Positions 17,702-26,772 of a stretch of 55,843 bases of DNA are shown piece after piece. A program made the position numbers and the translations under genes. The notes beneath the pieces are model-generated. The model was not told the DNA's origin, did not search any database, and saw nothing but the letters and a program-made list of their open reading frames with translations. This DNA is from an uncultured Pseudomonas sp. (GTDB lineage: Bacteria; Pseudomonadota; Gammaproteobacteria; Pseudomonadales; Pseudomonadaceae). Every line of letters begins with the position of its first letter. Within the stretch, counting starts at the first letter, position 1. The DNA is taken from assembly GCF_946885885.1 (NCBI RefSeq), contig NZ_CAMPHN010000007.1:1-55843 (forward strand). The letters are read 5' to 3'.

Positions 17702-19041
17702 GCAGGCTCCTGCGGACGCTGCTCGAGCAACAGCCTGCGGCGCTTGGCGCCGGTTTCGGGTGCCTGCCACGGGCCGAACTGCAGCTGTGCCGGGCGTACG
17801 CCCTGCTGTTGGAAGAGGTTGCCCAGCGCCTGTTCGATGGCCGGCCGTTGTCGCTCCGGGTCGTCTGCCAGCAGGCCCAGCTGCCAGGTCATGCCCTGCT
17901 GACGGATGCTCCACTCGCGGATCTCCGCGGCAGCGGTGGTCAGCGCGCGGCGCACCAGATCCGGATACAGCGGACGCAGTTCGCCGCCATCCAGCGCCGG
18001 CAGCCAGAGCACTTCGTCGGCGCGGCCTTCGATGGCCTCGATGGTTCTTTCCGCCCTGCCGCACGGGCATGGCTGCGGCGCAAGACGCAGAACATCGTTG
18101 AGGCGATAGCGGACGATGGTCTGGGTGGTCCGGGAGAAGTCGGTGATCACCGGCTGGAAGCGCCGCTGCTCGGCGTCGAGCCACTCGGCTTCGATATGCA
18201 GATGGCTTTCGTTCAAATGCAAATTGTCCTGCTCGCAGCTGTAGCCGAGAAAGCCCTCGCTGGCCTGGTAGATCTGCGCCGGACGACGGCCGAAGGCCTG
18301 TTCGATAAGGTCGGCGTCGGCCGGTTCGAGCACTTCGGCGACCGACACCAGGTGCCTGGGGGCAATACGCAAGCGTCCGGCCAGCTTCGCCTCGGCCAGA
18401 CCGCGCAGCACGGTGGCGGGCGCCACCAGCACGTCCGGTTGCTGGCGCTCGAGTTCTGGCAGCGCAGCGTCGACGCCGAGCAACAGATCGTGGAAGGCAA
18501 AATCGATCCGGCGGCTGGCCAACGTGGTGTAGAGACGGCTGTTGGCGCGCAAGAAGAAAGCGATGCGCAGCGGCGCCTGCCAGGGCAGCAGGTGCCGCAG
18601 CAGCGCGCGTGGCAAAGTGTGGGCGAGCAGGGTTCCGGCCCAGCGTTCGCGCTCCTCGGCGCTGACCAGAAAGACCCCGCGATGGCCGGAGGTGCCGCTG
18701 GACAGGCCGACGGTGAACTCCCCCAGCAGCGGTGCGAAATCGCGCGACTGCTCGGCGCGCAGCGCCACCTCGAGCGCAGGCTGCAGCTCGATGCCACGGG
18801 TGTTGCAGGCGGTGAACTGCTCCATCAGCACTTGCTTGTCCATGTACGGCAGTTGCTCCAGGGGCGTCCCGGCCAAGTCGCGAAAACGCGGCGCGCGGGG
18901 CATCACCTCGCGCAGAAAGTGCTGCAGCTGGCGTCGCTGCCAGGCTTCCAGCTGTGCACGGCTGCGAAAGCGCAGGCACCAGCGACTGTGGATGAAGCTG
19001 GCCGCTATTCGCGCCAGGCCGCGCAACCGTTCAAGTGCCAT
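17689..19041 (-). CDS. F390 synthetase / PaaK-like adenylate-forming ligase
   Basis: 450 residues from ATG 19041, overlapping the MBL gene by 11 bases. The P-loop-like A3 motif is GLSSGTSGHRG (about residue 115). Later segments are IYQASEGFLGYSC (A5 region), TIVRYRLNDVLRL (A7 region) and PCPCGRAERTIEAIEGRADE, the CxCGR...GRxDE signature of phenylacetate-CoA ligase and coenzyme F390 synthetase relatives. It should adenylate a carboxylate and pass it to CoA, an amine or a phosphate. Pseudomonads do not make F420, so F390 synthesis proper is excluded by biology. The position in the operon recalls OleC, but the family is different. Confidence 0.82.
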   Translation of the reverse strand: MALERLRGLARIAASFIHSRWCLRFRSRAQLEAWQRRQLQHFLREVMPRAPRFRDLAGTPLEQLPYMDKQVLMEQFTACNTRGIELQPALEVALRAEQSRDFAPLLGEFTVGLSSGTSGHRGVFLVSAEERERWAGTLLAHTLPRALLRHLLPWQAPLRIAFFLRANSRLYTTLASRRIDFAFHDLLLGVDAALPELERQQPDVLVAPATVLRGLAEAKLAGRLRIAPRHLVSVAEVLEPADADLIEQAFGRRPAQIYQASEGFLGYSCEQDNLHLNESHLHIEAEWLDAEQRRFQPVITDFSRTTQTIVRYRLNDVLRLAPQPCPCGRAERTIEAIEGRADEVLWLPALDGGELRPLYPDLVRRALTTAAAEIREWSIRQQGMTWQLGLLADDPERQRPAIEQALGNLFQQQGVRPAQLQFGPWQAPETGAKRRRLLLEQRPQEPACTS

Positions 19042-19882
19042 GCTGGAAGTCCTCCCGCGCCGCACTGCAGTGCGACGGCAATATCGCCAGTGCCGGCTCG
19101 CGCAGGCTCAGGGCGCCAAGCGCGGCGAAGGTTCTGCGGTAGGCCTGGTGATCGGCACTGCTGAACCAGAGCGTCGGCGCTGGCGGCAGACGGCCTTCGC
19201 GGCAGGCCGGCAGGGAGTAGCAGGCATCTGCCGTCAGCAGTACCGGGCGACCATCGGCATCGGCGATGTACAGGCCGAGCTGGCCGTTGCTGTGCCCCGG
19301 CAGCGGCACGCCGAGCAGGCTGCCGTCGGCGAACAGGTCCAGGCCGCTTTCAAAGGGTGCCATCCAGGCCGGCAACGGCCGCGTCGGGCAGTCGTCGGCG
19401 TGTTGCAGACGGGTGAGAAAATCCTCCGGCAGCAGGCCCGGCAACTGACCGGAGAGGGTCGCCCGCCAGCGCTTGCCGCGCAGCCCCAGCAGCGCCTCGC
19501 TGTCGGCGCGCAGGGCGATGTAGCGGGCCCGCGGAAAGTCGCGCAGGCCGGCGACATGGTCACCGTGATAGTGGGAAACGATGATGTGGCCGATGTCGTC
19601 GGCACTCAGTCCGCGTGCGGCGAGCTGTGTCAGCAGGCATTCCTCGGCCGGTAGCTGGACCGGCAGCATGCTGCGGTAGAGACGCTCGGGAAGGCGCTCG
19701 GTGGCGCCGAAGAACTGCGCGGAGTAACCCGTGTCGTAGAGCATCCAGCCATGTTGCGGGTGCTGCAGCAGACCGCAGTAGGAAGGGAAATCCATCCGAG
19801 CCAGGCGCGCGCCGCGTGCTGCCATGCATTCCAGATGGCGGCACCAGCCCACCCGCAGCCACTCGAAGCGCACAGCGCTCAC
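19031..19882 (-). CDS. Metallo-beta-lactamase-fold hydrolase
   Basis: 283 residues from GTG 19882, whose overlap with the reductase stop reads GTGA. It has the metal-binding SHYHGDH (HxHxDH, about residue 105), the later LPGHSNGQLGLY (H), the TADACY region (D), and a final LPSHC. The set is complete, so a binuclear metal site and hydrolase activity on a lactone or thioester are likely. Relatives include lactonases of the AiiA/AttM group. In this operon it may release or proofread an acyl product. A signalling lactonase role is an alternative. Coupled by overlap on both sides. Confidence 0.85.
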   Translation of the reverse strand: MSAVRFEWLRVGWCRHLECMAARGARLARMDFPSYCGLLQHPQHGWMLYDTGYSAQFFGATERLPERLYRSMLPVQLPAEECLLTQLAARGLSADDIGHIIVSHYHGDHVAGLRDFPRARYIALRADSEALLGLRGKRWRATLSGQLPGLLPEDFLTRLQHADDCPTRPLPAWMAPFESGLDLFADGSLLGVPLPGHSNGQLGLYIADADGRPVLLTADACYSLPACREGRLPPAPTLWFSSADHQAYRRTFAALGALSLREPALAILPSHCSAAREDFQHGT

Positions 19883-20877
19883 GGGTTCTGCTCCAGCCAC
19901 CAGCGCGCGTGACGCTGGATGCCCTCGTCCAGGCTGACCCGTGGCTGCCAGCCGAGCTCATCACGAATGGCGCGGGTATCCAGCGTCTGGCTGAAGGCCA
20001 GGACCCCTGCGCTATAGCGCGTCAGCAGCGGCTCGGCGCCAGAGCCCAGGCGCGCACGGGTCTCGAGCACGCGGGCGATGGCAGACACCAGCGGCCACGG
20101 AACTCGTCGCGTACGCAACGGCAGTTCGAAAGCCTCGGCCACTCGCGCCAGCAGGTGATCGAGGCGGATCGGCTCGCCGTTGCTCAGGTTGTAGAGGTTG
20201 TAGCGGCGCGGCAGTGGCTGCGTCAGGCCAAGCCAGATGGCATCGACCAGATTATCGATATAGGTCAGGTCGAGCTCGGCTTTGCCGCCGCGCATCAGCG
20301 GAATCGCTCCGCGGCGCATGACCCGCAGCATGCGTGGCATCAGGGTGGCGTCCCAGGGGCCGAAGATCGCCCGCGGACGCAGTACCAGGGTCTGGCCGAG
20401 GTCTGCCTGCTGCAGCAGCACTTCCGCCTCGCCCTTGGTCTGCGCATAGAGATTGACCGGTGCCGGCAAGGGCTCGTCTTCGCGGATGCCCAGCCGATCA
20501 CGGAAATCGAAGTACAGGCTGGGAGTCGAGAGGTGAACCAGACGCGCCGCTCTATGCGCACGGCAGGCCTCGATCACCTCGCGGGTCGAGTCGAGGTTGG
20601 CCTGGCGAAAGGCTACGGCACTGCCCCAAGGCGCGGACAGCGCCGCACAGTGAACCAGCGCATCGGCGCCCTCGGCTGCCTGCAGCAGGCGCGCAGCGGC
20701 GCCATCGACGCCATGTTCGAGCGGTACGAAGCGCATGGGCACCGCCGCCAGGCGCTGCACTTCGTCCGCCGCGGCCTGGTTGCGGCCGCAGAAGACCACC
20801 TCGCAGCCCTCTTCCGCCAGGCGCCAGGCGACATGTCGGCCTACGAAGCCGGTGCCGCCGGTGACCAGTACTTTCAT
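19879..20877 (-). CDS. Extended short-chain dehydrogenase, OleD / 3beta-HSD type
   Basis: 332 residues. N-terminal NAD(P) site VTGGTGFVGRHVAW. The active-site pattern is LSTPSLYFD (Ser) followed by YAQTKGEAE (Y-x3-K). The segment RPRAIFGPWDATLMPRML and the LTYIDNLVDA block match OleD-type 2-alkyl-3-ketoalkanoate reductases and 3beta-hydroxysteroid dehydrogenases. It would reduce a 3-keto acyl product. Because it follows a KAS III enzyme directly (ATGA overlap), a condense-then-reduce pair like OleA-OleD is a fair model. Other SDR substrates cannot be excluded. Confidence 0.83.
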   Translation of the reverse strand: MKVLVTGGTGFVGRHVAWRLAEEGCEVVFCGRNQAAADEVQRLAAVPMRFVPLEHGVDGAAARLLQAAEGADALVHCAALSAPWGSAVAFRQANLDSTREVIEACRAHRAARLVHLSTPSLYFDFRDRLGIREDEPLPAPVNLYAQTKGEAEVLLQQADLGQTLVLRPRAIFGPWDATLMPRMLRVMRRGAIPLMRGGKAELDLTYIDNLVDAIWLGLTQPLPRRYNLYNLSNGEPIRLDHLLARVAEAFELPLRTRRVPWPLVSAIARVLETRARLGSGAEPLLTRYSAGVLAFSQTLDTRAIRDELGWQPRVSLDEGIQRHARWWLEQNP

Positions 20878-21899
20878 CCCTCCAGCTCCAACAGCATGCC
20901 GCCGAGTGAAAGGCCGGCGCCGGTACCGAGCAGCAGCAGACGCTGGCCCGGTTGGATGCGCCCGTCACGCCGGGCGATGTCCAGTGCCGTCGGCAGCGAA
21001 GCAGCAACCTGGTTGCCATGCTCGGCGAAGATGTCGACCACCTTCTGCGACGCAAAACCCAGGCGCCGGCTGAGGTGATCCATGGCCAGGCGACTGGCCT
21101 GGTGTGGAATCACCCAGTCGATCTGCTCGCGGCTGAGTTGGGCTTCGGCGAGCAGCTCTTCGAGAAATTCCGGCAGATGGGTCGACGCCAGGCGATAGAC
21201 AGCCTTGCCCTGCATGGCGAACTGCGTCAGCGGCAGGAACGCCTCACCGACCCGCGATGGATGGTGCCGGGATCCGCCCGCAGGAATCTGGCAGAACGCT
21301 GCGCCCTCGGAATAGGTGCGCAGCTTCGAGGCGAGAATGCGTATGTCCTGTCCACTACCTGAAGGACCCAGCACCACTGCAGCGGCGCCGTCGCCGAAGA
21401 TTGCTGCGCATTCCAGTTGTTGCCAGTCCAGCCCGCAGGAGGCAATGTCGGCGCAGACCAACAGCACCCGCTGATAGTGCCCGGCGGCGAGCGGCCAGGA
21501 CAGTTGGTCGAGGGCGGCGATGAAACCCAGACAGCTGGCATTGATGTCGAATGCCGGAATACCAGTGGTAGCGAGACCGAGCTCCCGATGTATCAGTGCC
21601 GCATTGCAGGGCATACCCTGATCCATGGTGCCGCTGGCAGCGACCATGCAGTCGAGCTGCGTTGCGCTCAGGCCGGCGGCGCCCAGGGCGCGCTGGGCGG
21701 CCAATGCGGCAAGGCTGGCGGCGCTCTCCTCGGCCGTGGCGAAAGCGCGCGTGTGTACGCCTCCGACGCGTTCCACGGTACCGGCCTGCAAGCCCAGAGA
21801 GAGGTCGAGTTCAGCGCTCGTTATGTGTCGTTGAGGCAAAGCGTGACCACTGCCGAGAAGGGCCAGGGTACGCTTGGGGAGCGAAGTGGTATTCAACAT
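20874..21899 (-). CDS. Beta-ketoacyl-ACP synthase III-like condensing enzyme
   Basis: 341 residues from ATG 21899, with GGA six bases upstream. The thiolase-fold triad is complete: Cys in INASCLGFIAAL (about residue 113), His in WVIPHQASR (about 250) and Asn in EHGNQVAAS (about 280). The C-terminus LLLLGTGAGLSLGGMLLE is typical of FabH/OleA-like proteins. It may condense an acyl-CoA or acyl-ACP with malonyl-ACP, or two acyl-CoAs as OleA does. It is the first gene of the seven-gene operon. No acyl-carrier-protein or regulator gene accompanies it. The housekeeping fabH would be elsewhere, so this copy looks dedicated. Confidence 0.86.
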   Translation of the reverse strand: MLNTTSLPKRTLALLGSGHALPQRHITSAELDLSLGLQAGTVERVGGVHTRAFATAEESAASLAALAAQRALGAAGLSATQLDCMVAASGTMDQGMPCNAALIHRELGLATTGIPAFDINASCLGFIAALDQLSWPLAAGHYQRVLLVCADIASCGLDWQQLECAAIFGDGAAAVVLGPSGSGQDIRILASKLRTYSEGAAFCQIPAGGSRHHPSRVGEAFLPLTQFAMQGKAVYRLASTHLPEFLEELLAEAQLSREQIDWVIPHQASRLAMDHLSRRLGFASQKVVDIFAEHGNQVAASLPTALDIARRDGRIQPGQRLLLLGTGAGLSLGGMLLELEG

Positions 21900-21982
21900 T
21901 AACAATCCATTGTTTAGGGCAGTTCCTGTCGGCCATGATCCTTCAGTCGTGGAGGCCTGCATAGCATGGCTGGCAATCGGCG

Positions 21983-22297
21983 TCAGCCAAGCCGCTCCAG
22001 GCGGCGCAGGAATACTGTCATTTCTTTCTCCGCCTGTTTGTCGCCTTTTGCCTGGGCAGCGGCGATACCCTGTTGCCAGGCGTGGCGCGCTGCAGTGACG
22101 TCGCCGTTGTTCTTGAGCGCCTGCCCCAGCAGCTTCCAGGCCGCCGAGTAGCTGGGGTCGAATGCCACGCAACGCTGAAAATGCTCGGCCGCGCGGGCGA
22201 AGTCGCCGGCATCCAGATAGCCCTTGCCCAAGCCGAAACGCAGCAAGGCGTTGTCCATGCCTTTGCCGAGCATCTTTTCCAGGGCTTCGATGGTCAT
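21983..22297 (-). CDS. Small tetratricopeptide-repeat protein
   Basis: 104 residues. Two to three TPR-like helix pairs are visible, for example LGKGYLDAGDFARAAEHFQR and the FDPSYSAAWKLLGQALKNNG-type repeat that follows. TPR proteins bind partner proteins. No signal peptide is present, so it is cytoplasmic. It corresponds in position to PA0015 in the recalled PAO1 order. It lies 83 bases upstream of the KAS III operon on the same strand, so read-through transcription is possible. The gap may also hold the operon promoter. Confidence 0.75.
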   Translation of the reverse strand: MTIEALEKMLGKGMDNALLRFGLGKGYLDAGDFARAAEHFQRCVAFDPSYSAAWKLLGQALKNNGDVTAARHAWQQGIAAAQAKGDKQAEKEMTVFLRRLERLG

Positions 22298-22314
22298 GGG
22301 GGGCTCCTCCGGAG

Positions 22315-22371
22315 AGCTGCAAGCGGCAAGCTATAAGCCGCAAGTAAGAGCAAAAGCTTGACGCTGTCTGT
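22315..22371. repeat. AGCTGCAAGC-type intergenic repeat, copy 2
   Basis: GAGCTGCAAGCGGCAAGCT followed by TAAGCCGCAAGT and AAAGCTTGACGCTGTCTG, between trkA and the TPR gene. It shares the GCTTGACGCTGT end with copy 1 (9231-9300). Confidence 0.55.
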
Positions 22372-22398
22372 ATGGGCAGCACATTGATTCGCTGGCAG

Positions 22399-23772
22399 CT
22401 AAAAAAACGTCAAGCCGACCTGGAACAGGCGCTCGGCGTCGCGGATGTATTTCTTGTCGACCAGGAACAGGATCACATGGTCGCCGGACTCGATCACCGT
22501 ATTGTCATGGGCGATCAAGACTTCTTCGTTGCGGATGATCGCGCCGATCGTGGTGCCCGGCGGCAGCGCGATATCCTCGATGGCGCGGCCGACCACCTTG
22601 CTCGATTTGGCATCGCCATGGGCGATCGCCTCGATCGCTTCGGCGGCGCCGCGGCGCAGGGAATGCACGCTGACGATATCGCCGCGGCGCACGTGGGTCA
22701 GCAAGGTGCCGATGGTGGCCATCTGCGGGCTGATGGCGATATCGATCTCGCCGCCCTGCACCAGGTCGACGTAGGCCGGGTTGTTGATGATGGTCATCAC
22801 CTTGCGCGCGCCCAGGCGTTTGGCCAGCAAGGACGACATGATATTGGCTTCGTCGTCGTTGGTCAGGGCGAGGAAGATGTCGGCGTCGTTGATGTTCTCT
22901 TCCACCAGCAGGTCGCGGTCCGAGGCGCTGCCCTGCAGCACTATGGTGCTGTCGAGGGTTTCCGAGAGGTAGCGGCAACGCGCCGGGCTCATCTCGATGA
23001 TCTTCACCTGGTAACGGCTTTCGATGGCCTCGGCCAGGCGCTCGCCGATATGCCCGCCGCCGGCGATCACCACCTTCTTGTAGCTGTCTTCCAGGCGGCG
23101 CATTTCGCTCATCACCGCGCGGATATGGCCCTTGGCGGCGATGAAGAAGACTTCATCGTCGGCCTCGATCACCGTATCGCCCTGGGGAATGATCGGCCGG
23201 TTGCGGCGGAAGATCGCCGCGACCCGGGTGTCGACGTTCGGCATGTGCTGACGTAACTGACGCAGTTGCTGGCCGACCAGCGGGCCGCCGTAGTAGGCGC
23301 GCACCGCGACCAGCTGGGCTTTGCCCTCGGCGAAGTCGATGACCTGTAAGGCACCGGGGTATTCGATCAGGCGCTTGATGTAGTTGGTCACCACCTGTTC
23401 CGGGCTGATCAGCACGTCGACCGGGATCGCCTCGTTGTCGAACAATCCGGCGCGGGTCAGGTAGGCCGGTTCGCGCACCCGGGCGATCTTGGTCGGGGTG
23501 TGGAACAGGGTGAAGGAGACCTGGCAGGCGACCATATTAATTTCGTCGCTGTTGGTCACCGCGATCAGCATATCGGCATCGTCGGCACCGGCCTGGCGCA
23601 GCACCGTGGGCAGGGAGCCGCGGCCCTGTACGGTGCGGATATCCAGGCGGTCGCCGAGGTCGCGCAGGCGGTCGCCGTCGGTGTCCACCACGGTGATGTC
23701 GTTGGCTTCGCTGGCCAGGTGTTCCGCCAGTGTGCCGCCGACCTGGCCGGCACCGAGAATGATGATTTTCAT
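22399..23772 (-). CDS. trkA: Trk potassium uptake system NAD-binding protein TrkA
   Basis: 457 residues, the full length for the two-module form. Each half has an RCK Rossmann site: [19 protein letters not shown] at the start and [16 protein letters not shown] near residue 235. Each is followed by a TrkA-C domain (the second contains PPGTTIGAI). It binds NAD(H) or nucleotides on the cytoplasmic face and gates the TrkH/TrkG potassium channel. It is downstream of rsmB with a 12-base gap, the conserved def-fmt-rsmB-trkA order. Confidence 0.96.
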   Translation of the reverse strand: MKIIILGAGQVGGTLAEHLASEANDITVVDTDGDRLRDLGDRLDIRTVQGRGSLPTVLRQAGADDADMLIAVTNSDEINMVACQVSFTLFHTPTKIARVREPAYLTRAGLFDNEAIPVDVLISPEQVVTNYIKRLIEYPGALQVIDFAEGKAQLVAVRAYYGGPLVGQQLRQLRQHMPNVDTRVAAIFRRNRPIIPQGDTVIEADDEVFFIAAKGHIRAVMSEMRRLEDSYKKVVIAGGGHIGERLAEAIESRYQVKIIEMSPARCRYLSETLDSTIVLQGSASDRDLLVEENINDADIFLALTNDDEANIMSSLLAKRLGARKVMTIINNPAYVDLVQGGEIDIAISPQMATIGTLLTHVRRGDIVSVHSLRRGAAEAIEAIAHGDAKSSKVVGRAIEDIALPPGTTIGAIIRNEEVLIAHDNTVIESGDHVILFLVDKKYIRDAERLFQVGLTFF

Positions 23773-23784
23773 GCAATCTGTTCC

Positions 23785-25095
23785 TTAGCTTGGCGCGGTG
23801 GCGGTTTTCATCAGCTTGGCATAGTAAAAGCCATCGTGGCCGTCGATTTGCGGCAGCAGTTGGCGGCCGTGGGCGGGTGCGAGGCCGAAGTCGGCGGCGA
23901 TTTGCAGTTCTTGCGCATCGGCCGTGCGCTGCAGAAAGGCGGCGATGGTGTCGCTGTTTTCCAGGGGCAGCACCGAGCAGGTGGCATAGACAAGAATGCC
24001 GCCGACGGCCAGGGTCGGCCAGATCCGGTCGAGCAGCTCACCCTGTAATTGCGCCAGGGCGGCGATGTCCTCGGGCTGGCGGGTCAGCTTGATATCCGGA
24101 TGACGGCGAATCACTCCGGTGGCCGAGCAAGGCGCATCGAGCAGGATGCGCTGGAACGGCACGCCATCCCACCAGGCGGCGGTATCGCGGCCATCGGCGG
24201 CGATCAGTTCGGCTGTGAGGCCGAGGCGCGCAAGGTTTTCGCGTACGCGCACCAGGCGCTTTTCTTCCAGGTCCACCGCGACCACGCCGGCCAACCCGGG
24301 CTCGGTTTCGAGGATATGGCAGGTCTTGCCGCCAGGCGCGCAGCAGGCGTCCAGCACACGTTGGCCGGGGGCCAATTCGAGCAGATCGGCGGCCAGTTGC
24401 GCGGCTTCGTCCTGCACGCTGACCCGCCCTTCGGCAAAGCCCGGCAAGGTGGTGACGTCGCAGGCCTGGAGCAGGCGGATGCCGTCGCGGCTGAACAGGC
24501 AAGGCTCGGCTTCGAAACCGACCCGGCGCAATTCGGCCAGATAATTGTCACGGCTAGCGAGGCGCCGATTGACCCGCAATATCAGTGGCGGATGGGCGTT
24601 GTTGGCCGCGCAGATGGCCTGCCAATGCTCCGGCCAATGGGCTTTCAGGGCTTTTTGCAGCCAACGCGGGTGGGCGCTGTGCAGCACCGGATCGCGATCG
24701 AGGCTGGCGATAATCGCCTCGCCCTCGCGCTGGGCATTGCGCAGCACGGCATTGAGCAGGCCCTTGAGCGAGGGTTTCTTCAGCTTGTCGATGCAGGCGA
24801 CGGTTTCGCCGATCGCGGCATGCGCGGGGATGCGCGTGTGGAACAGCTGATAGAGGCCGATCAGCAGCAGCGCTTCGACGTCGCGGTCGGCCGCCTTGAA
24901 CGGCTTCTGCAGGAGTTTTTCGGCGATCAATGCCAGGCGCGGCTGCCAGCGCGCGGTGCCGAAGGCCAGATCCTGGGCCAGGCCACGGTCGCGTTGTTCG
25001 ACCCGTTCCAGCAGCGGCGGCAGGCTGCTGCCCAGCGAGGCCTTACCGGCCAGCACCGAGGCCAGGGCGCGGGCAGCGGCGAGACGCGGGTTCAT
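23785..25095 (-). CDS. rsmB: 16S rRNA (cytosine-967-C5)-methyltransferase RsmB
   Basis: 436 residues. The N-terminal 140 form a NusB-like RNA-binding domain ([13 protein letters not shown] onward). The methyltransferase core has motif [13 protein letters not shown] (about residue 250), the catalytic site [15 protein letters not shown] (Cys about 320) and the second cysteine in [12 protein letters not shown]. It methylates C967 of 16S rRNA. The gene (historical name sun) sits between fmt and trkA with short gaps. Confidence 0.96.
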   Translation of the reverse strand: MNPRLAAARALASVLAGKASLGSSLPPLLERVEQRDRGLAQDLAFGTARWQPRLALIAEKLLQKPFKAADRDVEALLLIGLYQLFHTRIPAHAAIGETVACIDKLKKPSLKGLLNAVLRNAQREGEAIIASLDRDPVLHSAHPRWLQKALKAHWPEHWQAICAANNAHPPLILRVNRRLASRDNYLAELRRVGFEAEPCLFSRDGIRLLQACDVTTLPGFAEGRVSVQDEAAQLAADLLELAPGQRVLDACCAPGGKTCHILETEPGLAGVVAVDLEEKRLVRVRENLARLGLTAELIAADGRDTAAWWDGVPFQRILLDAPCSATGVIRRHPDIKLTRQPEDIAALAQLQGELLDRIWPTLAVGGILVYATCSVLPLENSDTIAAFLQRTADAQELQIAADFGLAPAHGRQLLPQIDGHDGFYYAKLMKTATAPS

Positions 25096-25108
25096 GGGCA
25101 GGTCCTCG

Positions 25109-26050
25109 TCACACCAGCACCAGGCCGACGGCGAATTGTTCGCGACGGCTGTTGTACAGGTCGGCGAAATTCAGCGCCTTGCCGCCCGGCAGTTGCAGAC
25201 GGGTCAGGCACAGCGCGCCCTGGCCGCAGGCGACGGTCAGTCCGTCCCTGCTGGCTGCGAGAATTGTGCCGGGTTGGCCCTGGCCGTCGGCCAGATGGCC
25301 GGCGAGGATCTTCAGCGGCGTCTCGCTCAGGTTGCTGTGACAGATCGGCCAGGGGTTGAAGGCGCGAATCAGGCGTTCCAGCTCGACCGCCGGGCGCGTC
25401 CAATCCAGCCGCGCTTCGTCTTTATTCAGCTTGTGCGCGTAGGTGGCCAGGCTGTCGTCCTGCACTTCGCCGACCAGGCTACCGGCGGCCAGGCCGGCGA
25501 TGGCTTCGACGACCGCCTGCGGGCCGAGCGCGGCCAGACGGTCGTGCAGGCTGCCGCCGGTGTCTTCGGCGGCAATCGGCGTATGCACTTTCAGCAGCAT
25601 CGGCCCGGTATCCAGGCCGGCTTCCATCCGCATCACGGTAACGCCGGATTCGCTGTCCCCGGCTTCGATGGCGCGCTGAATAGGCGCGGCGCCACGCCAG
25701 CGCGGCAGCAGGGAGGCGTGGCTGTTGATGCAGCCCAGACGCGGAATATCCAGCACCGCTTGCGGCAGGATCAGCCCGTAAGCCACCACCACCAGCAGGT
25801 CCGGTACGAGCGCGGCCAACTCGGCTTGCGCGGCAGGGTCACGCAGACTCTGCGGCTGGTACACCGGAATCTCATGCTGCAAGGCGAGTTGCTTGACCGG
25901 GCTGGGCGTGAGTTTCTGCCCGCGCCCGGCCGGGCGATCCGGCTGGCTGTAGACGGCAACGATCTGGTGGGACGTATCGAGCAGCGCCTTGAGGTGTTCG
26001 GCGGCGAATTCCGGGGTGCCGGCAAAGACGATGCGCAAAGACTCGGTCAT
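25109..26050 (-). CDS. fmt: Methionyl-tRNA formyltransferase
   Basis: 313 residues, usual length. N-terminus [17 protein letters not shown]. The formyl-transfer core is [18 protein letters not shown], with the catalytic Asn and His in INSHASLLP, and the Asp in ETDTG-like context (here AGLDTGPML). The C-terminal OB-fold domain follows. It formylates initiator Met-tRNA. A strong rho-independent terminator lies between def and this gene (26070-26102), so fmt is expressed partly by read-through or from its own promoter. Confidence 0.96.
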   Translation of the reverse strand: MTESLRIVFAGTPEFAAEHLKALLDTSHQIVAVYSQPDRPAGRGQKLTPSPVKQLALQHEIPVYQPQSLRDPAAQAELAALVPDLLVVVAYGLILPQAVLDIPRLGCINSHASLLPRWRGAAPIQRAIEAGDSESGVTVMRMEAGLDTGPMLLKVHTPIAAEDTGGSLHDRLAALGPQAVVEAIAGLAAGSLVGEVQDDSLATYAHKLNKDEARLDWTRPAVELERLIRAFNPWPICHSNLSETPLKILAGHLADGQGQPGTILAASRDGLTVACGQGALCLTRLQLPGGKALNFADLYNSRREQFAVGLVLV

Positions 26051-26069
26051 GGGTTCTCGCTAATCATTA

Positions 26070-26102
26070 CTGAAAAGAAAAAGGCTTGCCGCGGCAAGCC
26101 TT
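26070..26102 (-). terminator. Rho-independent terminator after def
   Basis: On the minus strand a perfect 22-base palindrome (26081-26102, AAGGCTTGCCG and its complement) is followed by a run reading TTTTTCTTTT. It lies between the def stop (26115) and the fmt start (26050), so it should attenuate def-fmt co-transcription. Confidence 0.85.
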
Positions 26103-26114
26103 CTGTCTTGTGGC

Positions 26115-26621
26115 TCAAGCCTGCTGGCGATGTTGCTTTTCCAGCTTCTTCTTGATCCGGTCGCGTTTGAGATTGGACAGGTAGTCGACGAACAGCTTGC
26201 CGTTGAGGTGATCGCACTCGTGCTGGATGCACACCGCGAGCAGGCCTTCGGCAATCAACTCGTAGGGCTGGCCGTCGCGGTCCAGCGCCTTGACCTTGAC
26301 CTTCTGCGGGCGGTCGATGTTTTCGTAGAAGCCCGGCACCGACAGGCAGCCTTCCTGGTACTGACCGACTTCCTCGGTCAGCGGCTCCAGCTCGGGGTTG
26401 ATGAATACCCGCGGTTCGGAGCGGTCTTCGGACAGGTCCATGACCACCAGACGCTTATGCACATTGACCTGAGTCGCCGCCAGGCCGATGCCCGGCGCCT
26501 CGTACATGGTTTCGAACATGTCGTCGATCAACTGACGCAATGCATCGTCCACCGCACTCACCGGTTTGGCGATGGTGCGCAGGCGCGGATCGGGAAATTC
26601 AAGGATATTCAGGATCGCCAT
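26115..26621 (-). CDS. def: Peptide deformylase
   Basis: 168 residues. All three metal-site motifs are present: [10 protein letters not shown] (motif I), EGCLSVP (motif II, metal Cys) and QHECDHLNG (motif III, HExxH). The enzyme removes the N-formyl group from nascent proteins with Fe2+ in the active site. It is the first gene of the leftward def-fmt-rsmB-trkA group and is divergent from tsaP over 151 bases that must carry both promoters. Confidence 0.97.
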   Translation of the reverse strand: MAILNILEFPDPRLRTIAKPVSAVDDALRQLIDDMFETMYEAPGIGLAATQVNVHKRLVVMDLSEDRSEPRVFINPELEPLTEEVGQYQEGCLSVPGFYENIDRPQKVKVKALDRDGQPYELIAEGLLAVCIQHECDHLNGKLFVDYLSNLKRDRIKKKLEKQHRQQA

Positions 26622-26772
26622 ATGCGTTTGTGATGCACTTGTGGAATAAAGTCAAAATCCGCTGCTAAGATGATGAGCAGCATTGGAAAACGGCTTCACG
26701 CCGCATTCCCGTGGGGTAAGTCGCGGCGCTAGGGCGCTCTACGTGAAGACACATAATAAAGGGATTCACCGC

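Noticed and set aside
17689..19041. Coenzyme F390 synthetase in the literal sense
   Set aside because: F390 is made from F420 in methanogens; pseudomonads lack F420. The similarity marks the adenylate-forming fold only.
17311..19164. Plus-strand open frame (617 codons) opposite the ATP-grasp and ligase genes
   Set aside because: No family motif and low-complexity Arg/Gln/Gly composition; the minus strand carries complete catalytic motifs.
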